From Bacillota bacterium (lineage in GTDB: Bacteria > Bacillota > Clostridia > Peptostreptococcales > Anaerovoracaceae), in the NCBI GenBank assembly GCA_017936025.1, contig JAGBGL010000138.1:1-15476 (forward strand): a stretch of 15,476 nucleotides of DNA, read 5' to 3'. The notes under the pieces were generated by a model, which was given only the letters and a program-made list of their open reading frames with translations, was not told the origin of the DNA and searched no databases. Below are positions 1 through 6,700 of this stretch, piece after piece (position 1 is the stretch's first letter; the number at the start of each line of letters is the position of its first letter). The position numbers and the translations under genes were made by a program.

Positions 1-44
1 GAAGAACAGTAGGTTCCGGCGTAGTATCCGAAATCATCGAATAA
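1..44 (+). CDS. tuf: Elongation factor Tu, C-terminal end only
   Basis: The third reading frame of the first 44 bases gives RTVGSGVVSEIIE and then TAA (42-44). This matches the near-invariant C-terminus of bacterial EF-Tu (the GGRTVGxGVV..II ending of domain III). EF-Tu is the GTPase that delivers aminoacyl-tRNA to the ribosome. Only 13 complete codons are in the window and the gene continues off the left edge. In many Bacillota tuf closes the str operon (rpsL-rpsG-fusA-tuf) and is followed by rpsJ; here rpsJ is 14.6 kb away. The call rests on a short but highly characteristic peptide. Confidence 0.9.
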   Translation, partial: RTVGSGVVSEIIE

Positions 45-140
45 TTGAAGCCCTGCCCAAATCTCTGATTTGGCGCGCAGGACTGATGCAAAGCTGCCTG
101 CAGCTTGCTGCAGCGCGCAGCGACTGCACGGTCGAGTGAT
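45..140. repeat. Intergenic hairpin repeat, copy 1
   Basis: Directly after the tuf stop lies an element of two hairpins. The first is CCTGC (52-56)/GCAGG (77-81) enclosing CCAAAT (57-62)/ATTTGG (68-73). The second is GCTGC (93-97)/GCAGC (117-121) enclosing CTGCAGC (98-104)/GCTGCAG (107-113). The stretch from TTGAAGCCCT (45-54) to ATGCAAAGCTG (86-96) is matched, with changes that preserve pairing, at 2329-2380. The second hairpin is matched at 2274-2307. It lies between the tuf stop and its terminator, so it is transcribed as part of the tuf 3' UTR. The role is unknown; it could be a REP/MITE-like dispersed repeat or an RNA element. Confidence 0.7.
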
Positions 141-156
141 GTATTTAGAATGCTTT

Positions 157-187
157 AAAGAGCAGGTCTTTTGACCTGCTCTTTTTT
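157..187 (+). terminator. Rho-independent terminator of tuf
   Basis: A perfect 12-bp stem, AAAGAGCAGGTC (157-168) with GACCTGCTCTTT (173-184), has a TTTT loop and continues into a T tract. It is the expected end of the tuf transcript (str operon). Confidence 0.93.
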
Positions 188-192
188 ATGTC

Positions 193-221
193 TTGTATTT
201 TTGCTTCCGTCTTGATAGAAT
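193..221 (+). promoter_or_regulatory. Sigma-A-type promoter for the 81-aa membrane protein
   Basis: TTGTAT (193-198) and TAGAAT (216-221) are separated by exactly 17 bases. They lie just after the tuf terminator and about 25 bases before the ribosome site of the next gene. Confidence 0.65.
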
Positions 222-252
222 AAGACAAATATATTTTTTAAGGAGTATTGCA

Positions 253-498
253 ATGGACTTATTAATGTTTTATTTAGGAACTGTAGGAATCGGACTTATC
301 GGTGCGATGGCGGCTGTAGCCAGAAACCCGTGGGTCAATAAGGCAGCATCCCTTATTCATATCGGAGGTATCGTTTTTACAGTTATTTTTGGCTGGATGC
401 AGTTCAGAATAATCGATATGCTCAGCGGAGTATTCACTATTTTCCTGGTAGGTATGATAGTGTCATACATAATCCTGAAGCTCAGAAAAGAAAGATAA
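253..498 (+). CDS. Small membrane protein of unknown function (81 aa)
   Basis: I do not recognise this protein. The start chosen is ATG 253 because AAGGAG (240-245) sits 7 bases upstream. An in-frame ATG further up (193) overlaps the promoter and has no ribosome site. The product has 81 residues with about three hydrophobic stretches (roughly residues 4-22, 32-48 and 55-75) and a basic C-terminus ending KLRKER, so it is probably a small inner-membrane protein with its tail in the cytoplasm. It has its own promoter (193-221) and terminator (517-547), so it appears to be monocistronic. No catalytic motif is visible. Coding is supported by the ribosome site, the coherent hydrophobic pattern and flanking signals. 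Confidence 0.75.
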   Translation: MDLLMFYLGTVGIGLIGAMAAVARNPWVNKAASLIHIGGIVFTVIFGWMQFRIIDMLSGVFTIFLVGMIVSYIILKLRKER

Positions 499-516
499 AG
501 AAATAAAAAATGTGAT

Positions 517-547
517 CCCGGAGCAGCTGGCTGCTTCCGAATTTTTT
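517..547 (+). terminator. Terminator after the 81-aa membrane protein
   Basis: CGGA (519-522) pairs with TCCG (536-539), and GCAG (523-526) pairs with CTGC (531-534) across a CTGG loop, with one bulged T (535). A T run (542-547) follows. The stem is imperfect but correctly placed 20 bases after the stop. Confidence 0.65.
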
Positions 548-593
548 AGTGTAAAATACGGGAAAACTTACAGGAAATTAACATAACTTAATG

Positions 594-622
594 TTGCCTT
601 AAGAAATGTATAGTGATATAAT
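594..622 (+). promoter_or_regulatory. Promoter of the NhaC-family gene with extended -10
   Basis: TTGCCT (594-599), a 17-base spacer and TATAAT (617-622) preceded by TGA (614-616) make an extended -10 element. The 5' UTR is about 40 bases and ends in AAGGAG (656-661), 6 bases before the ATG. These are strong signals, in keeping with the biased codon use of the gene. Confidence 0.8.
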
Positions 623-667
623 TCAAGAATAGTTGTATTTTAGACTTAATCGAGAAAGGAGAAAAAA

Positions 668-2176
668 ATGACTGATAAAATGACTGAAAACACTGTCGGC
701 AAACTGAAAACCGAAGTGGAAACATTCAACGGTCGTAAAGCTCTGATCACGTCTGCTTCTGTAGTACTGCTGACTTGGATTTTATCCATGACAGTTATGC
801 CGGATTCTGTTGCAGGCACAGCTTGGTGTCTGGTTCCCGCACTTTTCCTGGTAGTTTATGTATTTGCTACAAAGAGAATCCTGGAAGCACTGACACTGGC
901 AGTAATTATGGCTCTGATCATGCTGAACGGCACAATCAACGTAGTTGCAGACTTTTCCACTGTATTAGGCGACGTAATGGTTGACCCTGATATGGCTTGG
1001 CTGATCATCGTATGCGGCCTGATGGGCGGTATCGTAACTCTGCTGGAAAGATCCGGCGGTGCGTTCGCTTTCGGTGAATTCGCAGCTACAAAAGCTCATT
1101 CCGAAAAATCCGCTCTGATGTGGACTTGGATCCTGGGAGTTATCATATTCATGGATGACTACCTGAACTCCCTGACAGTAGGTTCCTGCATGAGCTCCCT
1201 GACTGACAAATATAAAGTACCAAGAGAAATGCTGGCATACGTAGTATCTTCTACTGCTGCTCCTCTGTGCGTACTGATCCCTATTTCTACATGGGCTGCA
1301 TTCTGCGGAAGACTGCTGGAAGTAAACGGCTGGGCTCCAGAAGGAGACGGTCTGCTGTACTTCATCAAAACTATCCCATTCAACTTCTACGGATGGGCTG
1401 CTGCTATCCTGGTTCCCCTGTTTGCATTCAAAGTAATTCCAATCTTTGGACCTATGAAAGGTGCTTACAAGCGTGTACAGGAAGGTGGTCCTTTAGCCCC
1501 TCCAGGATCTGAAAAGATCGATATCCACGCTGGTGAAGCTATGAAGATGCCGGAAAAGAAAAACATCCTGAACATGCTGATTCCAGTACTGGCTCTGATC
1601 GGCTTCACAATCTATTTCGATACAGACATGCAGATGGGTGTTATCTGTACTCTGATCGTTATGTACGTAATGTACCTGGCTCAGAATCTGATGGACGCAG
1701 AAGAATTCTTCGACCTGATCATCAAAGGTCTGTCCAACATGCTGCTGCCACTGCTGCTGATGGTACTGGCTTGGTCCTTCGCTGCAGTAAATGACGAAAT
1801 CGGATTCACAGAATACGTAATCAACGGCGTAGCAAACAACGTACCTGTAACATTATTACCACTGGCTATCTTCGTAGCATTAGGATTCACAGAATTCATC
1901 ACTGGTACTAACTGGGGTATGTACATCATCGCACTGCCAATCGTACTGCCAATCGCAGAAAAGACTGGCATCGACCCTGTAATCGTAGTATCTGCTGTAC
2001 TGTCTGCGGGCGTACTGGGAAGCCACTGCTGCTTCTACTCCGATGCTACTCTGATCACTTCCGCTGCAACAGGATGCGACAACTACAGACACGCATTTAC
2101 ACAGATGCCGTTCGGTCTGCTGGCTGGTCTGATTGCTGCGGTAGGATTCCTGATCTGCGGATTCTTCTTCGCATAA
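668..2176 (+). CDS. NhaC-family Na+/H+ antiporter (COG1757-type)
   Basis: Polytopic membrane protein of 502 aa with about 11-12 hydrophobic helices after a polar N-terminus of about 24 residues. The segment IFMDDYLNSLTVG (about residues 160-172), followed by a small-residue and proline-rich stretch (STAAPLCVLIPISTWAAF), is the conserved core seen in NhaC-type ion/H+ antiporters, where acidic residues inside the membrane carry cation exchange. The segment GFTEFITGTNWGMYIIALPIVLP is also typical of the family. The probable role is sodium/proton exchange at the cytoplasmic membrane, but relatives exist that exchange organic acids or amino acids, so the substrate is not certain. The gene ends in tandem TAA TAA. 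Codon use is very narrow (leucine almost always CTG, isoleucine mostly ATC), as in ribosomal protein genes, which suggests abundant expression. It is monocistronic, with its own promoter and terminator. Confidence 0.85.
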   Translation: MTDKMTENTVGKLKTEVETFNGRKALITSASVVLLTWILSMTVMPDSVAGTAWCLVPALFLVVYVFATKRILEALTLAVIMALIMLNGTINVVADFSTVLGDVMVDPDMAWLIIVCGLMGGIVTLLERSGGAFAFGEFAATKAHSEKSALMWTWILGVIIFMDDYLNSLTVGSCMSSLTDKYKVPREMLAYVVSSTAAPLCVLIPISTWAAFCGRLLEVNGWAPEGDGLLYFIKTIPFNFYGWAAAILVPLFAFKVIPIFGPMKGAYKRVQEGGPLAPPGSEKIDIHAGEAMKMPEKKNILNMLIPVLALIGFTIYFDTDMQMGVICTLIVMYVMYLAQNLMDAEEFFDLIIKGLSNMLLPLLLMVLAWSFAAVNDEIGFTEYVINGVANNVPVTLLPLAIFVALGFTEFITGTNWGMYIIALPIVLPIAEKTGIDPVIVVSAVLSAGVLGSHCCFYSDATLITSAATGCDNYRHAFTQMPFGLLAGLIAAVGFLICGFFFA

Positions 2177-2240
2177 TAAACAATTTTAACAAAAGATTAT
2201 TTTTGATCTCGTAACAATTCTAAATACAACAGCGCTGTTA

Positions 2241-2271
2241 GTGCTGCTCCATATCGGAGCAGCACTTTTTT
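2241..2271 (+). terminator. Terminator of the NhaC-family gene
   Basis: A perfect 10-bp stem, GTGCTGCTCC (2241-2250) with GGAGCAGCAC (2256-2265), has a 5-base loop and is followed by six T. A short palindrome, AACAGCGCTGTT (2229-2240), precedes it. Confidence 0.93.
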
Positions 2272-2307
2272 ATGAGCTGCCTGCAGCTTTGCTGCAGCGC
2301 GCAGCTC
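2272..2307. repeat. Intergenic hairpin repeat, CTGCAGC-type hairpin
   Basis: Nested perfect stems: GAGCTGC (2274-2280)/GCAGCTC (2301-2307) and CTGCAGC (2281-2287)/GCTGCAG (2291-2297), with a TTT loop. About 29 bases match the second hairpin of the copy after tuf (93-121). The first 19 bases recur exactly at 2436-2454, where the 3' arm is decayed. Confidence 0.7.
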
Positions 2308-2326
2308 AAACGCAACCAGCTGCAGC

Positions 2327-2405
2327 ACTTGAAGCCCTAGCCCCAAAACTTGTTTTGGCGGCAGGTCTCATGCAAGGCTGACACAATCTATGATTGTTTG
2401 TCAGC
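2327..2405. repeat. Intergenic hairpin repeat, copy 2
   Basis: CACTTGAAGCCCT (2327-2338 area) begins a unit parallel to the one after tuf. CCAAAA (2343-2348)/TTTTGG (2353-2358) replaces CCAAAT/ATTTGG of copy 1, a change of both partners. The outer arms CCT-GCC/GGC-AGG are kept. ATGCAAGGCTG (2370-2380) then leads into a different hairpin, GCTGACA (2377-2383)/TGTCAGC (2399-2405) enclosing CAATC/GATTG. The architecture is the same but the second hairpin has a different sequence. Confidence 0.65.
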
Positions 2406-2435
2406 TACTGCTAGTGCGTTGCAACTGTCTGTGAA

Positions 2436-2460
2436 ATGAGCTGCCTGCAGCTTTACTGAA
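2436..2460. repeat. Decayed fragment of the CTGCAGC-type hairpin repeat
   Basis: Nineteen bases (2436-2454) are identical to 2272-2290, covering the 5' arm of that hairpin. After this the sequence diverges and the 3' arm no longer pairs well. It looks like a truncated or degenerate copy just upstream of the next promoter. Together with the copies at 2272 and 2327 it accounts for most of the 2177-2537 gap. Confidence 0.55.
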
Positions 2461-2474
2461 GTGTAACCGTATCC

Positions 2475-2503
2475 TTGCGATTGAGGGGCAAAAGGTGTAT
2501 AAT
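2475..2503 (+). promoter_or_regulatory. Promoter of the aroD-ecf-trmB operon
   Basis: TTGCGA (2475-2480), a 17-base spacer and a perfect TATAAT (2498-2503). This is the only good promoter before the 45-aa peptide and aroD, and no terminator is seen until 6664. Confidence 0.78.
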
Positions 2504-2550
2504 GTTATGATACCGTATGAAATGCGGAAAATTAAACAGGAGGTACAGCA

Positions 2551-2688
2551 ATGCAGGACATTACAACAGTAGATCTTATTGTAGTAGCAGGCGCATGTGT
2601 AGCAGCATGGTTTATCGGCAAGGCTATCAAGAAAAAGAACGAAAGGGAAGCTGCTGAAGAGCAGAACAAGATCGATATAGATAAATAG
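2551..2688 (+). CDS. 45-aa single-pass membrane peptide upstream of aroD
   Basis: ATG 2551 is preceded by a full AGGAGG (2538-2543) at 7-base spacing. The frame runs 45 codons to TAG (2686-2688). The peptide starts MQDITTVDLIVVAGACVAAW, giving one hydrophobic helix (about residues 8-22), followed by a charged tail (KAIKKKNEREAAEEQNKIDIDK). This suggests a tiny membrane-anchored protein with a cytoplasmic charged tail. I do not recognise a family. It lies 29 bases before aroD and is the first gene after the promoter. The perfect ribosome site and typical membrane-peptide layout support it as real. A role linked to the ECF or aroD genes is speculation. Confidence 0.7.
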   Translation: MQDITTVDLIVVAGACVAAWFIGKAIKKKNEREAAEEQNKIDIDK

Positions 2689-2717
2689 ATAAAAATCGGG
2701 GGGGAGAAGAAAACGAG

Positions 2718-3521
2718 ATGAAAACATTAACTATTGGAGATATAACGCTGGGCGAAGGGAAGCCCAAGATCTGTATACCGCTGGTGAGCAGTACGGCTGA
2801 AGGGCTTCTGAAAGAAGCTGCTGCGGCGGTAAAGAAACCGTGCGATTTTATTGAGTGGCGCGCGGACTATATACTGAACGCCATGGGCGGGATCGTGCTG
2901 AGCGAAGTATGCAGAAGATTAAAGCTGCTGCTCAAAGAAATTAAAAGAATCACAGAAAAACCGCTTATTTTTACTATCAGAACAGAAATGGAAGGCGGGA
3001 AGATCGGACTTAAAAACGAAGGTTACTTTTATATCAATAAAGTGATCGCAGAAACTGAACTGGCGGATTTTATTGATATCGAAGCTTTCGATGCACCGGG
3101 GATCGTGCCGGAAGATGAAATCAGAGATTTTGTCGAGTACGCGCATGAACATAATACCTATGTTCTGATGTCAAATCATGATATCGAAGAGACTCCGGAC
3201 CAGGAAGAAATGCTGACAAGATTCTTTGTTATGCAGGGGCTGGGTGCAGATGTAATGAAGCTGGCGGTCATGCCGAATTCCCAGGAGGATGTCCTGGAAC
3301 TGCTGGCGACAGCAACGATCATGAAAGATTACTATGCGGAGATCCCGTTCATAGTGATTTCCATGGGCGAGCTTGGAACTAACACAAGAGTCTGCGGCGG
3401 AGAGTTCGGATCAGTAATGACATTCGCGGCGGGGAAAAAAGCTTCCGCACCGGGGCAGATCGGTGCAGTGCAGCTGAAGCAGCTGCTTGATAAATATTAC
3501 GGCGAGGAAGAGAGTAAATAG
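2718..3521 (+). CDS. aroD: Type I 3-dehydroquinate dehydratase
   Basis: Catalyses dehydration of 3-dehydroquinate to 3-dehydroshikimate, the third step of the shikimate pathway, in the cytoplasm. At 267 aa it is close to the usual 250-260. Type I landmarks are all present: EWRADY with Glu46/Arg48, IRTEMEGG, SNHDIEETP with the catalytic His154, MKLAVMP with the Schiff-base Lys181, and TNTRVCGGEFGS with the substrate-binding Arg224, followed by SAPGQI. The ATG at 2718 follows a purine-rich GGGGGGAGAAG. The gene ends with TAG directly followed by TAA (3519-3524), and ecfA1 begins at the next base, so the two are probably co-translated. No other shikimate genes are in the window. Confidence 0.95.
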   Translation: MKTLTIGDITLGEGKPKICIPLVSSTAEGLLKEAAAAVKKPCDFIEWRADYILNAMGGIVLSEVCRRLKLLLKEIKRITEKPLIFTIRTEMEGGKIGLKNEGYFYINKVIAETELADFIDIEAFDAPGIVPEDEIRDFVEYAHEHNTYVLMSNHDIEETPDQEEMLTRFFVMQGLGADVMKLAVMPNSQEDVLELLATATIMKDYYAEIPFIVISMGELGTNTRVCGGEFGSVMTFAAGKKASAPGQIGAVQLKQLLDKYYGEEESK

Positions 3522-3524
3522 TAA

Positions 3525-4364
3525 ATGAACGATATGATTCGTATCGATGATCTGGTTTTTAAATACACGCGTGATGACACCGGAGAAGAGGTCAACGCCA
3601 TCAAAGGTGTTTCCTTTGCGATCGAAAAGGGCAGCTTTACTGCTATAATAGGCAGGAACGGCTCCGGAAAATCGACACTGGCAAAGAACATCAATGCACT
3701 GCTGCTGCCGACGAGCGGATTTGTTTATGTGAACGGATATAATACTTCCATTCAGGAGAACCTGTGGGATGTGCGTCAGAGCGCGGCGATGGTATTCCAG
3801 AATCCGGACAACCAGATCGTATCTTCGATAGTAGAGGATGATGTTGCGTTCGGTCCTGAGAATCTGGGAGTTGAATCTGCAGAGATACGCAGGAGAGTGG
3901 ATGAATCACTGAAAGCTGTGAACATGTATCACAACAGAAAGAAGGCTCCGCACATGCTGTCCGGCGGACAGAAACAGAGGATCGCAATAGCCGGCGCTAT
4001 AGCAATGAAACCTGACTGTATTGTTTTCGATGAACCGACAGCGATGCTGGACCCTAAAGGGCGCAGCGAAGTGATGGCTATCATAAACAGCCTCAATGAA
4101 GAGGGGATCACGGTTATTCTGATCACACACTTCATGGAAGAGGCGGCAGAAGCAGACAGAGTCATTATAATGGACGACGGAGTTGTGAGACTGGATGGGA
4201 CGCCTGAAGAGGTTTTCTCTCATGCGGATGAGCTGAGAGAAATGAATCTGGACATACCTATGCCGGTAGAACTGGCGAGACGCCTCAGAGCACGCGGGAT
4301 CGATATACCTGCGGATATAATCAATATTGAAGAAATGGTTGAATACTTATGTCAATACAGGTAA
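3525..4364 (+). CDS. ecfA1: ECF transporter ATPase A1
   Basis: First of the two ATP-binding subunits of the energy-coupling factor module, which drives uptake of vitamins or metal ions through separate S components. 279 aa. Walker A GRNGSGKST has Lys49. The Q-loop region is VFQNPDNQIVSSIVEDDVAFGPENLG, the pattern of CbiO/EcfA proteins. The signature is LSGGQ (145-149), Walker B is IVFDEP (Asp169, Glu170), and the switch is His202. The start at 3525 lies 4 bases after the aroD stop; a second ATG at 3534 is also possible. Its 3' end overlaps ecfA2 by 16 bases. EcfA1 rather than EcfA2 is inferred from gene order (A1-A2-T), as usual in Bacillota. Confidence 0.94.
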   Translation: MNDMIRIDDLVFKYTRDDTGEEVNAIKGVSFAIEKGSFTAIIGRNGSGKSTLAKNINALLLPTSGFVYVNGYNTSIQENLWDVRQSAAMVFQNPDNQIVSSIVEDDVAFGPENLGVESAEIRRRVDESLKAVNMYHNRKKAPHMLSGGQKQRIAIAGAIAMKPDCIVFDEPTAMLDPKGRSEVMAIINSLNEEGITVILITHFMEEAAEADRVIIMDDGVVRLDGTPEEVFSHADELREMNLDIPMPVELARRLRARGIDIPADIINIEEMVEYLCQYR

Positions 4365-5209
4365 ACAATTTAACACATATATACAGCCCGGGACTGCCTC
4401 ATGAATCTGTGGCGCTGGATGATGTGACTTTCTCTGCGGAAGATGGAGAATTTATCGGCATCATCGGCCATACAGGTTCCGGTAAATCCACACTGGTGCA
4501 GCATCTTAACGGATTGCTGAAGCCTACTTCGGGGAGCATAATCGTCAGCGGCACTGACATTACGGGGCCGGGCGTCGTGATGCGCGAAATAAGAAAGAAA
4601 ATCGGGCTGGTTTTTCAGTATCCTGAATATCAGCTTTTCGAAGAGACTGTTGAAAAAGACGTTGCGTTTGGGCCGAGAAATCTCGGGCTTTCTGAAGAAG
4701 AAATCGAGGAACGTGTCAGGGAAGCCATTGGACTGGTAGGCCTGGACTACGAGGCTGTCAGAGAACGCTCGCCTTTCGACCTGTCCGGCGGGCAGAAGCG
4801 CAGAGTTGCCATCGCAGGAGTGATCGCAATGAAACCGGAAGTCCTGATACTGGATGAGCCGACAGCAGGTCTCGATCCGAAAGCACACAGAGACGTGCTC
4901 GAGATGATCGAGAAAATCCATGCTCACGAAGAAAACATCATCATTCTGGTTTCCCACAATATGAATGATATCGCGAGACTTGCAGACAAAGTCCTGGTTA
5001 TGGACAGAGGAAAACTGGCGATGCAGGGGACACCTGAAGAGGTCTTTGCCGAAGAGGAGAGACTGGAAGCCATTGGTCTGGCGCTTCCGCAGCCGGCACA
5101 GCTGATGAAGATGGCACGTGAAAAGGGCCTTGCTTTTGAAGGAAGCTTCCTGACACTGGATGCAGTAGAAGAAGCGTTATATAACTACTTGAAGAAGGAT
5201 CAGATATAG
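4349..5209 (+). CDS. ecfA2: ECF transporter ATPase A2
   Basis: Second ATPase subunit of the ECF module, forming a heterodimer with EcfA1 on the cytoplasmic face of EcfT. 286 aa. Walker A GHTGSGKST has Lys46. The Q-loop region is VFQYPEYQLFEETVEKDVAFGPRNLG. The signature is LSGGQ (145-149), Walker B is LILDEP (Asp169, Glu170), and the switch is His203. The start overlaps the end of ecfA1 by 16 bases, which implies translational coupling. The stop is TAG (5207-5209), and the next codon in the same frame is the ATG of ecfT with no base between. The ribosome site for ecfT therefore lies inside the ecfA2 coding sequence (weak GAAGAAGGA at about 5191-5199). Confidence 0.94.
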   Translation: MSIQVNNLTHIYSPGLPHESVALDDVTFSAEDGEFIGIIGHTGSGKSTLVQHLNGLLKPTSGSIIVSGTDITGPGVVMREIRKKIGLVFQYPEYQLFEETVEKDVAFGPRNLGLSEEEIEERVREAIGLVGLDYEAVRERSPFDLSGGQKRRVAIAGVIAMKPEVLILDEPTAGLDPKAHRDVLEMIEKIHAHEENIIILVSHNMNDIARLADKVLVMDRGKLAMQGTPEEVFAEEERLEAIGLALPQPAQLMKMAREKGLAFEGSFLTLDAVEEALYNYLKKDQI

Positions 5210-6013
5210 ATGTTAAGAGATATTACTTTAGGACAGTATTATCCGGGAGAATCCTGGATACACCGCCTGGACCCGAGGGTAAAGATAATAGCGGCGCTAG
5301 TTTACGTTGCAGCGCTGTTTATCGTGGATAACCTCATCGGATTTGCGATAGCACTTGCGGCGCTGGCGGCTGTCATTATAATTTCAAAAGTTCCGCTGAG
5401 CTTTATACTCAAAGGACTGAAACTTATTTTCCTGATAATCATATTCACCGTGATCATGAACCTGTTCATGATAAAAGGCGGGGATGTGCTTGTGGAAATC
5501 GGACCGCTCAGCATAGAAGAAAAGGGGCTGTACACAGCGTTCTTTATGGCAGCGAGACTGATCCTGCTGATAATCGGATCTTCGATGCTGACGCTGACAA
5601 CAAAACCGATAAGTCTGACAGACGGGATAGAAGCGCTGCTGTCTCCGTTCAGCAAGATCGGAGTTCCGGCTCACGAACTGGCAATGATGATGACTATTGC
5701 GCTGAGATTTATACCGACTCTGCTGGAAGAAACGGATAAAATCATGAAAGCTCAGCAGGCCAGGGGTGCGGATTTTGAAAGCGGCAATCTGATCAGCAGA
5801 GCAAAGAGCCTGATCCCTATCCTTATCCCATTGTTTATCGGTGCTTTCCGTATCGCCCATGATCTGGCGATGGCTATGGAAGCCCGCTGTTACCGCGGAG
5901 GTCAGCACCGCAGCAGAATGAACGCAATGAAGCTTTCCGGCCGGGATGCGGCGGCGTCCGTTATGCTGGCAGTTTTTCTTGCGGCTGTAATTGTAATCAG
6001 AATAGTATTGTAA
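5210..6013 (+). CDS. ecfT: ECF transporter transmembrane coupling subunit
   Basis: EcfT is the membrane scaffold that transmits ATPase motion to the substrate-binding S component. 267 aa with about 5-6 hydrophobic helices. The start MLRDITLGQYYPGESWIHRL and the following DPRVKI are typical of the family. The two cytoplasmic coupling motifs that dock into EcfA1/EcfA2 are visible: QQARGADF (Ala-Arg-Gly at 184-186) and MEARCYRGG (223-231). It starts immediately after the ecfA2 TAG, in the same frame. No S component is encoded nearby, so this is a shared (group II) module that serves S proteins encoded elsewhere. Confidence 0.94.
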   Translation: MLRDITLGQYYPGESWIHRLDPRVKIIAALVYVAALFIVDNLIGFAIALAALAAVIIISKVPLSFILKGLKLIFLIIIFTVIMNLFMIKGGDVLVEIGPLSIEEKGLYTAFFMAARLILLIIGSSMLTLTTKPISLTDGIEALLSPFSKIGVPAHELAMMMTIALRFIPTLLEETDKIMKAQQARGADFESGNLISRAKSLIPILIPLFIGAFRIAHDLAMAMEARCYRGGQHRSRMNAMKLSGRDAAASVMLAVFLAAVIVIRIVL

Positions 6014-6025
6014 AGCAGGTGTAGT

Positions 6026-6658
6026 GTGAGACATAGAAAAGTAAAGAATCTGGAAGAACGTATTGAAGCAGGACGCAGATTCCTGGTGGAAGATGCGAAA
6101 GCAAACAGAGGAAAGTGGAGACAGCTGTTCGGAAATGACGGCAGACTCTACCTGGAGCTGGGATGCGGCAAAGGCAAGTTCATTACGGGCAGAGCGATGG
6201 CAGACCCTGAAGCAAATTTTGTAGGTATCGAAGGTCTGGACGCGGTTATCGTAAGAGGGCTGGAAAAAGCTGCAGAAAATGAAATCGAAAACGTACGTTA
6301 CGTAATGGAATATGTAAAAGATATAAGAGAGTTCTTTGAAGATGGAGAACTGGACGGGATCTACCTGAACTTCAGCGATCCGTGGCCAAAGGCGAGACAT
6401 GCGAAAAGAAGACTGACTTATGGAGATACTCTGCTGAAATACAAGCAGGTCCTGAAGGAAGATGGGTTCATCGCTTTTAAAACGGATAACGAAGGACTGT
6501 TCGATTTCACTATGGAAGAAATCGAAAGGCTGGGCTTTGAAATTAAAGAGATGAGCCGTGACCTGCATAGCAGCGATCTTGCTGCGAAGGAGTTCACAAC
6601 AGAATACGAAGAAAAATTCCATGGACTAGGAAAGAATATCAATTATGTACTGATCTAA
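6026..6658 (+). CDS. trmB: tRNA (guanine-N7-)-methyltransferase
   Basis: Methylates N7 of G46 in the variable loop of tRNAs using S-adenosylmethionine. 210 aa, the usual size for bacterial TrmB. The SAM-binding segment is LELGCGKGKF (43-52), the acidic end of strand 2 is in VGIEG, and the family motif NFSDPWPKARHAKRRL (115-130) carries Asp118. The C-terminal TDNEGLF and TEYEEKF blocks are also typical. The start is GTG (6026), giving (M)RHRKVKN, which fits the MRxRK start of the family. It lies 12 bases after ecfT with a modest AGGTG ribosome site. It is the last gene of the operon before the terminator at 6664. Confidence 0.94.
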   Translation: MRHRKVKNLEERIEAGRRFLVEDAKANRGKWRQLFGNDGRLYLELGCGKGKFITGRAMADPEANFVGIEGLDAVIVRGLEKAAENEIENVRYVMEYVKDIREFFEDGELDGIYLNFSDPWPKARHAKRRLTYGDTLLKYKQVLKEDGFIAFKTDNEGLFDFTMEEIERLGFEIKEMSRDLHSSDLAAKEFTTEYEEKFHGLGKNINYVLI

Positions 6659-6663
6659 ATGAT

Positions 6664-6691
6664 AAATGACCTCATATGAGGTCATTTTTTT
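6664..6691. terminator. Bidirectional terminator between trmB and the LytM-domain gene
   Basis: A perfect 24-base palindrome (6664-6687), with arms AAATGACCTCAT/ATGAGGTCATTT, continues as T on the plus strand. On the minus strand AAATGAC extends from A-rich sequence. It sits between two convergent genes (stops at 6658 and 6701), so it probably serves both. Confidence 0.88.
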
Positions 6692-6700
6692 ATGCGGCTG

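Noticed and set aside
5384..6622. Minus-strand open frame of 412 codons opposite ecfT and trmB
   Set aside because: It lies antisense to two well-identified genes, has no ribosome site and its translation is rich in Cys, Phe, His and Gln without any domain pattern.
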